Below are positions 25,335 to 32,608 of a stretch of 64,000 nt of DNA, one piece after another (the stretch's first letter is position 1; every line of letters starts with the position of its first letter). A program made the translations under genes and the position numbers. The notes beneath the pieces were generated by a model. The model searched no databases, was not told the DNA's origin, and saw only the letters and a program-made list of their open reading frames with translations. Source of the DNA: DASXHY01 sp035552155 (GTDB lineage: Bacteria; Verrucomicrobiota; Verrucomicrobiia; Limisphaerales; DASXHY01). The stretch lies in NCBI GenBank assembly GCA_035552155.1, contig DASZLX010000050.1, positions 186,001-250,000 of the forward strand. The letters are read 5' to 3'.

Positions 25335-25652
25335 TTAGTCCTCTTCCCTTTCCAGTTCCTTCATCCAGGCCGCGATTTGAGGCTGGTGTTGGTCCAGCGA
25401 ACACCCGACGCGACCCGCGATTAACATTTGTCCCGCCAACAGGCGGTTAACACGTTTATGAATCTTCGCGGTTTTGTCGTCGAGATCCGCCTCGATTTTG
25501 TCCACCCGCGTTTTCAAGTCTTCAACTTCCCGCCGTGTTGCGAAATACGAAGCCACTGATATCAACGTCGCGATGAAGCCGGTCACGACCGCGCCGGCAA
25601 AAATAAAAATGCCAATCTGTTCGTTGGTGGCGTCTGCAAGAAAAGAGGTCAT
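25335..25652 (-). CDS. Small membrane protein with coiled coil, possible holin or spanin-type protein
   Basis: It has 105 residues from ATG 25652 (MTSFLADATNEQ); the longer frame up to 25730 has no support. One membrane helix (about residues 12-36, IFIFAGAVVTGFIATLISVA) precedes a charged coiled coil (VEDLKTRVDKIEADLDDKTA). Its position beside a lipoprotein gene in the late arm suggests a lysis role, but no endolysin lies next to it. It lies downstream of the lipoprotein gene with a gap of 89 bases. Confidence 0.6.
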   Translation of the reverse strand: MTSFLADATNEQIGIFIFAGAVVTGFIATLISVASYFATRREVEDLKTRVDKIEADLDDKTAKIHKRVNRLLAGQMLIAGRVGCSLDQHQPQIAAWMKELEREED

Positions 25653-25741
25653 AAGGCAGTGGATGAACGGATTTTGGATTGATGGATTTTTGATTCCACG
25701 TTGGGCACGTTCAAAAACCCACCAATCCAATGCGTGCGTTA

Positions 25742-26452
25742 TTAGCCCGGAAGGGTGGGATTCGTATTGTTGTCCACCAGCGAGTTGATCTGGTCCTTCA
25801 CGCCGGCGATTTGTTGCGCCACCTGGATCGCGGTCATGACTTTGTCGTCAATTTGACGCGTGTAACCCGGAATCGTCAGCGCTACCTGTCGCAATTGCTC
25901 GAAATTCTGGACCAATGTCTGCGCCACAGCTTGCGCTTCGCTTAAAGAACTCTGCGTGCTCGTATGATTGGAAATTTCGGATAAGAGTTTTTGCCGATTA
26001 CGGAAATTCGTCCAGGAAAGCAAAGCCCCGATGATGGCGAGCACAATTTCTGCGACCGTGTGCGACCAGGGGATGCCCGCGGCGCTCGCGGCAGTATCTG
26101 CGGCCGTTATCCCGCTTTGCACAATGGGCGCCAAATTGAGGTTCGTGAAGTACACGGCGGGCTGCACCACCGGCATGATGTTGGTGGCGAATTGATAATT
26201 AACCATCGGCGGCGTCACCGCGCCCGTCGTCGTGTTCGTTTGCGCGGGAACGGTGATAATGTTGGTCGTGACGATGCCCACCAGGTTAGTGATGGCGGGT
26301 TGGAGTTGCTCGACCGGGCCCGGCTGTGTCACCCAGGATTTCAGTTGCCCGCAGGCCGTTAAGCCAAACAGGCACGTGGTAGTGGAAAAGATGAGAACGG
26401 AGATCGATTTAGTCCCCGCCCCTTTAACGATGGTCGCAATTTTTAATTTCAT
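25742..26452 (-). CDS. Lipoprotein with a central membrane segment, phage late arm
   Basis: It has 236 residues from ATG 26452 (MKLKIATIVKG), with a second possible start 3 codons upstream at 26461. The lipobox is FGLTACGQ near residue 34. A membrane segment lies near residue 140 (HTVAEIVLAIIGALLSW). The C-terminal 80 residues are helical and of the kind found next to phage holins. A role in lysis or in the envelope of the lysogen is plausible. Motif copy C lies 35 bases upstream of the ATG. Confidence 0.6.
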   Translation of the reverse strand: MKLKIATIVKGAGTKSISVLIFSTTTCLFGLTACGQLKSWVTQPGPVEQLQPAITNLVGIVTTNIITVPAQTNTTTGAVTPPMVNYQFATNIMPVVQPAVYFTNLNLAPIVQSGITAADTAASAAGIPWSHTVAEIVLAIIGALLSWTNFRNRQKLLSEISNHTSTQSSLSEAQAVAQTLVQNFEQLRQVALTIPGYTRQIDDKVMTAIQVAQQIAGVKDQINSLVDNNTNPTLPG

Positions 26453-26485
26453 GCCGCGCATCTAAGCACGGCTCCGGAAAGAGAA

Positions 26486-26513
26486 AAAACTTACGGTAAT
26501 GTTTTCGGTGTAA
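26486..26513 (-). promoter_or_regulatory. Dispersed motif copy C, upstream of the lipoprotein gene
   Basis: Core AAAACTTACGGTAATGTTTT followed by CGGTGTAA, the closest match to copy A. It is followed about 100 bases further by the second copy of the GCGAAACCGTTTCGC palindrome at 26610-26624. The stretch 26453-26753 has no gene. Confidence 0.5.
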
Positions 26514-26609
26514 GTCATTACTTAAGAGAAGCATAAAGTTGTTGGAATTCTAAAAACCCACTGAAATCGGCCAATTTTCCACGGGCAAACCGACTACGGA
26601 GTGTTAAAG

Positions 26610-26624
26610 GCGAAACCGTTTCGC
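26610..26624. promoter_or_regulatory. Palindrome GCGAAACCGTTTCGC, second copy
   Basis: Identical over 21 bases to the copy at 20382-20402. It lies in a gene-free stretch between the lipoprotein gene and the repressor region, so an operator bound by a regulator of the late arm is possible. Confidence 0.5.
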
Positions 26625-26753
26625 ATTTTCCGAGTGTCTTGAAAATCAAGGCTTTTACCGGCCTAGAAATACTTTTTCAACTTATTCACATGGACGGAGA
26701 TTGTCCGACCCGTTGCGCGACATTGATCACGTAACAAATCGAAATGGCGGGGT

Positions 26754-26981
26754 ATGGGAAAAGCAAAGGTCCGTATGATGAAACGTTCGATCACTTTGGA
26801 GCCGGCTTTGGAGGAGCTGGCGGGGCACCTGACGGCGCACCAGCGCGTGATGCTCGCGAAGAAATTTTTCCGGTGGTCGAAGCAGCTTTATGTGAGCGCG
26901 CGGATTCTGCGCCGGGTTGCTGAACCTCGGCCACGGCCCGCTTTGCGGCCTGTGCCGCGACGGCGTCTGGCACTGAATTGA
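26754..26981 (+). CDS. Small basic protein overlapping the 3' end of the repressor gene
   Basis: It has 75 residues from ATG 26754, or 69 or 68 from the ATGs at 26775 or 26778. The pattern LEPALEELAGHLTAHQRVML, AKKFFRWSKQLYVSARI then an Arg/Pro-rich tail ending in LN is one I recall from small proteins in Verrucomicrobia, where R/K-F-x-R-W-x-x-Q-L is typical; this is memory, not a search. Its last 190 bases are antisense to the 3' end of the Xre gene. If it is real, one of the two C-terminal regions must be a by-product of the other strand. Confidence 0.5.
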   Translation: MGKAKVRMMKRSITLEPALEELAGHLTAHQRVMLAKKFFRWSKQLYVSARILRRVAEPRPRPALRPVPRRRLALN

Positions 26982-27366
26982 GCCGCTCCCATTTATCCAA
27001 CGGGAAATGCTCCCTCAATTCCACCAGCGTCCAGCCCAGCTTCGCCGCATCCGTGCAGGCGTCCAGAAACCGTTCCAAGTACTGGAGGCAACTCTCCCGC
27101 GTCGGCGCCGCGTAGTCGGACGCTGCTGCCCTGGCCTCGGCCGAGTTTCTGAATTGATTGGCATTTTCAAATTCACGCGCCAGTTCCTCCGCGCGCTCGA
27201 CATAAAAATCGCCAACTTTCTGGCGTCCGTTTTCGAGCTGGGACAGATATGAAGGATCCAGGTTCAATTTCTCCGCCATCTGCGCCTGGTTTAAGCCGAG
27301 GCGCTTCCGCGCGGCCACTAGAAGTTTGCCTTTATCCGCGTTAGAAATGTGCTCTTGTTGATTCAC
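26791..27366 (-). CDS. Xre-type helix-turn-helix protein, probable phage repressor
   Basis: It probably binds operators between the two arms. It has 191 residues using the GTG at 27366; the open frame reaches 27537 but that part has no support. The HTH lies near residues 12-60 (KGKLLVAARKRLGLNQAQMA, EKLNLDPSYLSQLENGRQKV). Residues about 110-145 (ESCLQYLERFLDACTDAAKL, GWTLVELREHFPLDKWERLN) are a conserved-looking middle region. The last 48 residues are Ala/Ser/Pro-rich and may exist only because the opposite strand codes for the small basic protein. It is divergent from the early arm across AT-rich DNA. Confidence 0.7.
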   Translation of the reverse strand: MNQQEHISNADKGKLLVAARKRLGLNQAQMAEKLNLDPSYLSQLENGRQKVGDFYVERAEELAREFENANQFRNSAEARAAASDYAAPTRESCLQYLERFLDACTDAAKLGWTLVELREHFPLDKWERLNSVPDAVAAQAAKRAVAEVQQPGAESARSHKAASTTGKISSRASRAGAPSGAPPAPPKPAPK

Positions 27367-27657
27367 GTTAATGATTTGTCTTTTGAGTTTAAGGGACAAT
27401 TCCTCGGCGCTATGCCACACACACAGGCCACCCATCTCACGGCCAATACTCAAGCCGGGCACGGTAAGTGGAACCGTGTCCCAACCTTCGGCTATCTGTT
27501 TCCAACTAAACATCATCCCGTCACAAGTTAAGGTCAAAGTTGATTTTATTAAATAATTAAACTTTTACATTGACTTACTTTGACTTTTAAAACATTGTAA
27601 CTAGCGTCTGCTTTAATTATTAAATAAAGGGCGGGTTTAGACAAGGAAAAATTTTTG
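27367..27657. promoter_or_regulatory. AT-rich divergent regulatory region between repressor and early arm
   Basis: Nearly 300 bases with low GC compared with the neighbours. Two TTGACT copies lie 10 bases apart (27570-27575 and 27580-27585). A palindrome TTTAATTATTAAA (27612-27624) and a second site around 27546-27561 that matches it in inverted form with one change could be repressor operators. No clear -35/-10 pair with good spacing was found. Confidence 0.5.
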
Positions 27658-27891
27658 ATGAAAACGGGGCGACTCTTGAGGGCGGCCAATTATGAAGACC
27701 ACCGGGCACTTTCCGAGAAAGGTTCAATCACGCCGCTGAAATGGGGACCCGTCAGTCCAATACTTGCGGAGCGCCCAGCCGCAGCGGGTCAAAGCAAGGA
27801 GATGTGTTCGGGAACTTTCCCGCAGGTCACTTGCCGCGGACCCGCTGCGCCTGGACCTTCCTTCAAACCGAAAGGATCCCCATGCCCGTGA
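27658..27891 (+). CDS. Doubtful small open frame at the head of the early arm
   Basis: It has 77 residues from ATG 27658 (MKTGRLLRAANYEDHRALSE). It is the first frame after the AT-rich region and overlaps the next gene by 10 bases. The composition is mixed and no family is recognised. The second half is Pro/Gly/Ser-rich and may be a by-product of the GC-rich DNA. It is kept only because it occupies the expected position of a first early gene. Confidence 0.25.
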   Translation: MKTGRLLRAANYEDHRALSEKGSITPLKWGPVSPILAERPAAAGQSKEMCSGTFPQVTCRGPAAPGPSFKPKGSPCP

Positions 27892-28103
27892 GCGCACAGA
27901 CTATTGGTATTCTCGCGCAGGCGGCGGCGGAGAAAATTGGGGAATTTCCACTTTCCGACCGGATCATGATTTATCAGGCGCTTGGAGAATCATTGCCGGC
28001 TGATCAATCGCGCGGCGCCGCCCGGGAATTGGCCCGCATCCTTTCACAAGCGGCGGCAATGGAGCTGGAATTTCACGAACAAATAAAAACGAATCACGAA
28101 TGA
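27882..28103 (+). CDS. Small early-arm protein
   Basis: Not recognised. It has 73 residues from ATG 27882 (MPVSAQTIGILAQAAAEKIG). It is helical and slightly acidic, with FPLSDRIMIYQALGESLPAD in the middle. An AAAGGAT sequence lies 5 bases upstream of the ATG. Its stop overlaps the start of the zinc-type protein by 4 bases (ATGA), so the two genes are probably translated together. Confidence 0.6.
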   Translation: MPVSAQTIGILAQAAAEKIGEFPLSDRIMIYQALGESLPADQSRGAARELARILSQAAAMELEFHEQIKTNHE

Positions 28104-28387
28104 ATACCTGCTGGAAATGCGGGCACCCGTTGCCCGAGGGAAAAACGGAATGCGACTACGGCTGCCCAAGCCGAATGTCGGAGGAGGACACGCAGAAATT
28201 TGCGCAGTGCTTGCAGCAGTTCGCCCAACGCCGCCGCCTGGATTGGAGCAAGGTGCAATCGCTCGCTGACGTTATCTTTGTGCTCTCAACGCTTTTTGGC
28301 GATGCCACGGTCGATCCGGAATCGGCAGTGGCACGGAAGTTGGAGCGATTTTTGGAACCCCCGGCCGGCGACAAAAATGACGAATGA
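28100..28387 (+). CDS. Small zinc-ribbon-like early protein
   Basis: It has 95 residues from ATG 28100. The N-terminus has four Cys in CWKCGHPLPEGKTECDYGC, which fits a zinc-binding knuckle. The rest is helical (FAQCLQQFAQRRRLDWSKVQ, SLADVIFVLSTLFGDATVDP). It overlaps the upstream gene (ATGA). Zinc-ribbon proteins of this size are common in phage early regions and may bind nucleic acid, but the target is unknown. Confidence 0.65.
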   Translation: MNTCWKCGHPLPEGKTECDYGCPSRMSEEDTQKFAQCLQQFAQRRRLDWSKVQSLADVIFVLSTLFGDATVDPESAVARKLERFLEPPAGDKNDE

Positions 28388-28517
28388 CGAACGGAGGAAG
28401 ACATGCCAAACGAAGGATTTCCCCATTCAGCCCGGATGCGCCCGCGCGTGATGTGTCGTGGATATCGAAAAGCACTGCCGCCATTCGGGCGATGGGGAAT
28501 TTTGTAGGAGCAGCATC

Positions 28518-28946
28518 ATGAATTCACACCATAGAAATCACGCACCGCGCTTGGATCCTGAATTTATTTCACAGGAGCAATTCAGTCCAATTCTCTGGTT
28601 GGTTTTCCACGCCATCGCCCTGTGGTCCTGGGCATCGTATTGGCTGCGATTCAAGCGCGTTTGCGCCTGGCATGAGCCGAAGCCGCGCCGCATGGGCGGC
28701 AATCCCCTGGCGTGCCGCAGCACGCACGGCATGTGTCCCGACTGTTTTGCGCGAATCAGCGCTGAGATTATTTCCCACGGAGAAACGAGCCCTCGCGTTA
28801 GCGTCGCGCAGGGCGGGCATCCGGCCGAGCCGTCTCTTCCCGCGCCCCCGGCGCGCAAATGCGCCGTTCCGGCAAGGCTGCAACGGCCCTCTGCTGGCGA
28901 CACAGACACGGCCCGGCGGGCAATTCTCCGTGGGAAAATTCTTTAG
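28518..28946 (+). CDS. Small membrane protein with Cys-rich motif, early arm
   Basis: It has 142 residues from ATG 28518 (MNSHHRNHAPRLDPE). A single hydrophobic stretch (about residues 14-46, FSPILWLVFHAIALWSWASY) precedes a Cys/His cluster: RVCAWHEPKPRRMGGNPLAC, then STHGMCPDCFARISAEI. The THG-x-CPDC pattern recalls motifs found beside sensor domains and in some phage small proteins. The last 50 residues are Pro/Ala/Arg-rich and may be only GC-rich readthrough. Function unknown. Confidence 0.5.
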   Translation: MNSHHRNHAPRLDPEFISQEQFSPILWLVFHAIALWSWASYWLRFKRVCAWHEPKPRRMGGNPLACRSTHGMCPDCFARISAEIISHGETSPRVSVAQGGHPAEPSLPAPPARKCAVPARLQRPSAGDTDTARRAILRGKIL

Positions 28947-28993
28947 CCGGCATCGACTCTCAACCCTAAACCACCAACGCTCAACTGACTATT

Positions 28994-29542
28994 ATGATCA
29001 AACGCCAGAAACTCGAACCGTGCATCATCAACTCGCGCACTGCACTCGACGCCGTTGTTGCTGATGTCGTCAAACTCAAACTCGAACACACCCAGGCGAC
29101 CGCCGCTATGGAACAGCAAATCGCCGAAATCCAAAAGCGTCACCAGGAAAATCTGCTGGGTATCGCCCGGCAGATTGAGGCTCGCGAAGCGGGCGTGTTT
29201 GTTTATTGCCAGAAAAACCGCGCGGCGCTGTTTCCAGAAAAAAAGTCGCTGGACCTGCTGCTCGCAACGGTGGGATTTGAAATGACTCCGCCGCGCGTCG
29301 AAAAAATCAGCGGCAAGGACACATTCGGCAAAATCAGCCTGCGGCTCGAGAGCCTCGACTGGGGCGCCGCCTACGTGCGTTACCCGGATCCGGAAGTGAA
29401 CAAGGAAAAAATCCTCGCGGATCGCGCTCAATTAAGGCCCGAGCAGTTGCAGGAAGCCGGTCTCAAAATCGAGCAGGATGAAAATTTTTTCCTTCGCCCG
29501 AAATCGGAAGTGGCGGAGCAGAGCGTCCGGGAAGCAGCCTGA
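28994..29542 (+). CDS. Host-nuclease inhibitor, Mu Gam-like
   Basis: In phage Mu, Gam binds DNA ends and blocks host exonucleases. It has 182 residues from ATG 28994. The family pattern is visible: a long N-terminal helix (VVADVVKLKLEHTQATAAME, then IAEIQKRHQENLLGIARQIE) followed by GVFVYCQKNRAALFPEKKSL, DLLLATVGFEMTPPRVEKIS and a C-terminal KEKILADRAQLRPEQLQEAG. It is the clearest sign that the early arm comes from a Mu-like phage. No MuA or MuB homologue is seen in the window. Confidence 0.8.
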   Translation: MIKRQKLEPCIINSRTALDAVVADVVKLKLEHTQATAAMEQQIAEIQKRHQENLLGIARQIEAREAGVFVYCQKNRAALFPEKKSLDLLLATVGFEMTPPRVEKISGKDTFGKISLRLESLDWGAAYVRYPDPEVNKEKILADRAQLRPEQLQEAGLKIEQDENFFLRPKSEVAEQSVREAA

Positions 29543-29638
29543 GAAGTGCGAGGAAAGAAGGGAGAACCGCCGGCGGATATAATTTTGCCGCGCAATATTC
29601 TCCGCTCTTTCCTCTCACTTCCCATTTTTAATCTTGCC

Positions 29639-30145
29639 GTGTTTTCTCCCGCCGAACTTTCCCTGCGTCTGCGCTCGCCGCGCTGGCGTCCGCTTGGGGA
29701 CACGGATTGCGTGAAATGGGCGCTCGATGTCAGCGCCGAGGAGATCGAGCAATTGATCGATCTCGGCTGCCTGGTCGTGTTCGACATTTCCGTGACCATG
29801 GAAAGCCGGAGTCCGTTGATGTCGCACCGGCGCGAATTGCGTTTCCTCACGCGCAGCATCGAGCATTATCGGCTCACGCTGGGAATGCGCCGGCTGGACT
29901 TGACCTGGCCGCAAATAACGCGGCTCATTTTGCCGCCGGACAAAAAAGCATTGACCGGTGTCGAGATTGATGCCGCGCTCAATTGTGATCCGAACCATCG
30001 GCTGAATCTGATTCGCGCCGGTGAACTGGAACCGCCGCGTGGGCGTGGAAAACTCCGCGCCACCCCCTGGAGCCGGGGCCGCAATTGTGGCGCAAAAGTA
30101 ACGCGCGAAAGTCTGGAGGAATTTTTACGGAGGAGAAAATTGTGA
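29639..30145 (+). CDS. Putative DNA-binding protein, excisionase/HTH-type C-terminus
   Basis: From the GTG at 29639 it has 168 residues (FSPAELSLRLRSPRWRPLGD); a longer frame from 29546 adds 31 residues encoded by low-complexity DNA. The middle contains CVKWALDVSAEEIEQLIDLG and RRELRFLTRSIEHYRLTLGM. The C-terminal 70 residues (KKALTGVEIDAALNCDPNHR, then TRESLEEFLRRRKL) look like a winged-helix or MerR/excisionase-like DNA-binding domain. Its stop overlaps the next gene's GTG start. Role unknown; a regulator of the early arm is a fair guess. Confidence 0.6.
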   Translation: MFSPAELSLRLRSPRWRPLGDTDCVKWALDVSAEEIEQLIDLGCLVVFDISVTMESRSPLMSHRRELRFLTRSIEHYRLTLGMRRLDLTWPQITRLILPPDKKALTGVEIDAALNCDPNHRLNLIRAGELEPPRGRGKLRATPWSRGRNCGAKVTRESLEEFLRRRKL

Positions 30146-30813
30146 ACCGCAAACTCGAAGTTATTCCCCGGATAGTTTCCGAAAAATTAGAAACGCACGC
30201 GCAGGTGATTCATACCCTAATTGCCGCGCAACGCCGGGGCGCCGCCGAGCAATTCGGCTATGCCTTCCTCGCCGGGCGCGCGTTGTTGCAGGCAAAAAGC
30301 ATCGTGCCCAACGGCAACAGCAAAGTCCCCGACGCCGGTTTCAGGCGCTGGGTCGAGGTGAATTTCGCGGAAATCACCTTGCGCACGGCGGAGAACTGGA
30401 TGTTCTTTGCCGAAGCAATCATCAGCCGCGCCCAGACAGATGCGGCAAGTGCGCCGCTCCTGCTCGGTTCGGTGGAGTTAAGCGGGCAGTCCCACGATTC
30501 CATTCTTCAACTCGTTCCCGAAGTTATGGACGGAAAAGGCATGATGCATTTCATGCGTGACTGTCGGTTGCTGCGCCCGCCCGTGCGCCAGCGGCCAATC
30601 AAGCCGGCGGCCGCCTGCCATGACAAAGTTAGGGAGAAATCAGCGCAGGCGCGACGCGCATGGGAAGGCATCCTCGCAAAGTTGGAAACAGAAGAAAAAT
30701 TTTTACCCCACATCGAGAACCTGGACGATTTAAAACGTTACCTGGAAGCGTTCGTACGAGCAGGGAACACTATTCGTTCCCTGCTGAAGCGCCGCGGCCA
30801 GACCGAAAGATAA
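30142..30813 (+). CDS. Early-arm protein, DUF3102-like
   Basis: It has 223 residues from the GTG at 30142, which has GGAGG 7 bases upstream and overlaps the preceding stop. The region AAEQFGYAFLAGRALLQAKS, then FRRWVEVNFAEITLRTAENW resembles DUF3102-type phage proteins (F-x-x-W-x-x-x-N-F-x-x-x-x-R-T-A-x-x-W/Y). The C-terminal half is basic and helical. It is the last gene of the early arm. The rhomboid gene begins 8 bases away on the other strand, so the right edge of the island lies near 30.8 kb. Confidence 0.65.
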   Translation: MNRKLEVIPRIVSEKLETHAQVIHTLIAAQRRGAAEQFGYAFLAGRALLQAKSIVPNGNSKVPDAGFRRWVEVNFAEITLRTAENWMFFAEAIISRAQTDAASAPLLLGSVELSGQSHDSILQLVPEVMDGKGMMHFMRDCRLLRPPVRQRPIKPAAACHDKVREKSAQARRAWEGILAKLETEEKFLPHIENLDDLKRYLEAFVRAGNTIRSLLKRRGQTER

Positions 30814-30821
30814 AAGGCTTC

Positions 30822-31709
30822 CTACCGAGCGGAAGATTTGCTTAACGCAAGCCACCACGGCAAAATCACCAGCAGACAAAAGACGATTCCAGCGAGAACA
30901 TGTGCGGCTCTATTTTGCGCCAGGCGAGGGTTCGAATTTACCAGAATGGCTCCCAGCACAAGCCCGCTGACAAATCCTCCCACATGCGCCAGTACATCCG
31001 ATTCCGGGTTTAAGCCAAACAAAGCAAACAACATCACTCCTCCCACCAAACCGCTCACCGCGTACTTTAACCTCCCGGGATCTCCCGGCCGGAACGAAAT
31101 AGATTGCGCTGCGAGCAATCCCACACAGCCCATCACCATTCCCGAGGCTCCGAGGCTGCGGTGGCCCGCGGAAAAAATCAGCCACGTGGTTATATTTCCG
31201 CTCGCACCGGCAAGATAGGCGGCCAACAAGCCGACGCCGGTTCCGAAGTTCCCCATGACGAGCCCCAACAGAAAAAGCCCGATGCTCGCATTCATCGCGA
31301 AATGCCCGATGTCAGCATGCAGAAAAACTGCGGTAAACAGCCGCCACCATTGTCCGTGAGTCACAGCGACCGCGTCCATTAAGCCGGCCTCCCGGAAGCT
31401 CGCGCCGGAATGAGTCTCAATCCAGAAAAACAAGCCGAGCAGGGCCACGAATCCCACGCTTCCCCAATCAAACAAAATGCCTTTCGGAGAAATTTTTCGC
31501 CGCCACGGCCAGTGGCGATTTTCCACCCGGTATTGCCGAAGCACATCGAGGGCCCGCCCGTAGTCCTGCTCCGGGACGATTAATTCCCAGCCCGATTCCG
31601 TGCCAGCGTCAATGATCGTTTCGATTCCCTGGCTCACTAGCACGAGACTCCAATCCATGGCCTGCCGCCGGGATCGGGCGGGAATGCGGCTGGTCATTAT
31701 TTCGGCCAT
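30822..31709 (-). CDS. Rhomboid family intramembrane serine protease
   Basis: Cleaves membrane proteins within the lipid bilayer. From the ATG at 31709 it has 295 residues (other starts at 31697 or 31745 are possible). The N-terminal 75 residues contain a soluble segment (VSQGIETIIDAGTESGWELI, PEQDYGRALDVLRQYRVE), followed by six or seven membrane helices. Catalytic Ser is in GASGMVMG, catalytic His in HVGGFVSG, and TAVFLHADIGHFAMN gives the family His and Asn. It is convergent with the last phage gene and is taken as the first host gene to the right. Confidence 0.85.
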   Translation of the reverse strand: MAEIMTSRIPARSRRQAMDWSLVLVSQGIETIIDAGTESGWELIVPEQDYGRALDVLRQYRVENRHWPWRRKISPKGILFDWGSVGFVALLGLFFWIETHSGASFREAGLMDAVAVTHGQWWRLFTAVFLHADIGHFAMNASIGLFLLGLVMGNFGTGVGLLAAYLAGASGNITTWLIFSAGHRSLGASGMVMGCVGLLAAQSISFRPGDPGRLKYAVSGLVGGVMLFALFGLNPESDVLAHVGGFVSGLVLGAILVNSNPRLAQNRAAHVLAGIVFCLLVILPWWLALSKSSAR

Positions 31710-31865
31710 TGTGCTAAGAATCATCCATTTAAGGGACAGTCGCAACCGTAGTTCGCGTAGGGTCGAGTCTGGATTGGCATGGAATCAAATGTGCTTTATT
31801 TTGGGACCGGGCAGTGAAGGGTGGGATGGAACGCGAGAGTCCGTTCCGTGGATTCGTCTGCGATA

Positions 31866-32606
31866 ATGACGATGAAAATGATTCAACCTAACTGTCGAGT
31901 GCAGTTCGCGGCTGAGGACGTGGACTTCATCCTTTCTGTTCTTGGCCGAAAAATCGGCAGCAGCGAGTGCCTCGTAAAACTTCTTTCCGACGAGGAATCG
32001 CTTGATTTAATCCTGGATGATGAGGCGCTTTTCCACGCGCTCTTGGAACGGCGCGGATGCCTGCGCGTTTCGAGCCGCTTTTACTTTTATATCCTCGTGC
32101 GAAATGTCTTCCGGCGTTCCGGCATGGAAGACCGCGCTGTGGCGGATTACGTGGCTGAAGTCCTGGCTGAGTTCGCCCAATCCGAGCGCGCCCGATGCGT
32201 CGTGCCCGGCAGTTTGAATTCTTTGGATTATTTCTTCGAAATGTTGTCGGCCCTGAACTCCGCGGACGATCGTACGAGCTTTTTCATCCGCGCTCACATC
32301 GGAAATTATTCCCTGTTTTTTTCCGGCGTGTTTCCCGACCGGATTCGTTTTCGCGCAGAAGCCCGCGGCTTTCCCAACGTGAGGTATTACGATTCCCTCG
32401 GGCGGACTCAGTTTCGTGCTGCGAGCGACCATCGCCTCGCGCAACAATATGAGGTCGCGGAAATCTTCAGCACCCTGTCCGAGCGGTTCGAAACCACGCG
32501 CCGCGCGTTGAACGGCATCGCCGACCGACTCTTCTCAATTGGCGACGCGAATTATTCGCTCGAAACCATTCTCGGGCAGAATGAGACGCCCAGTTCGGAA
32601 ACTTAG
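31866..32606 (+). CDS. Conserved hypothetical protein
   Basis: Not recognised. It has 246 residues from ATG 31866 (MTMKMIQPNCRVQFA). The longer start at 31821 is not favoured. It is alpha-rich with VDFILSVLGRKIGSSECLVK, DRAVADYVAEVLAEFAQSER and LAQQYEVAEIFSTLSERFET. No signal peptide or membrane segment is visible. It is convergent with the HAD phosphatase gene (2 bases between stops), on the opposite strand to the rhomboid gene. Confidence 0.7.
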   Translation: MTMKMIQPNCRVQFAAEDVDFILSVLGRKIGSSECLVKLLSDEESLDLILDDEALFHALLERRGCLRVSSRFYFYILVRNVFRRSGMEDRAVADYVAEVLAEFAQSERARCVVPGSLNSLDYFFEMLSALNSADDRTSFFIRAHIGNYSLFFSGVFPDRIRFRAEARGFPNVRYYDSLGRTQFRAASDHRLAQQYEVAEIFSTLSERFETTRRALNGIADRLFSIGDANYSLETILGQNETPSSET

Positions 32607-32608
32607 GG

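Noticed and set aside
26754..30813. Expected MuA transposase and MuB genes in the early arm
   Set aside because: No frame in this stretch is long enough or shows DDE or AAA+ motifs; all visible genes here are under 225 codons.
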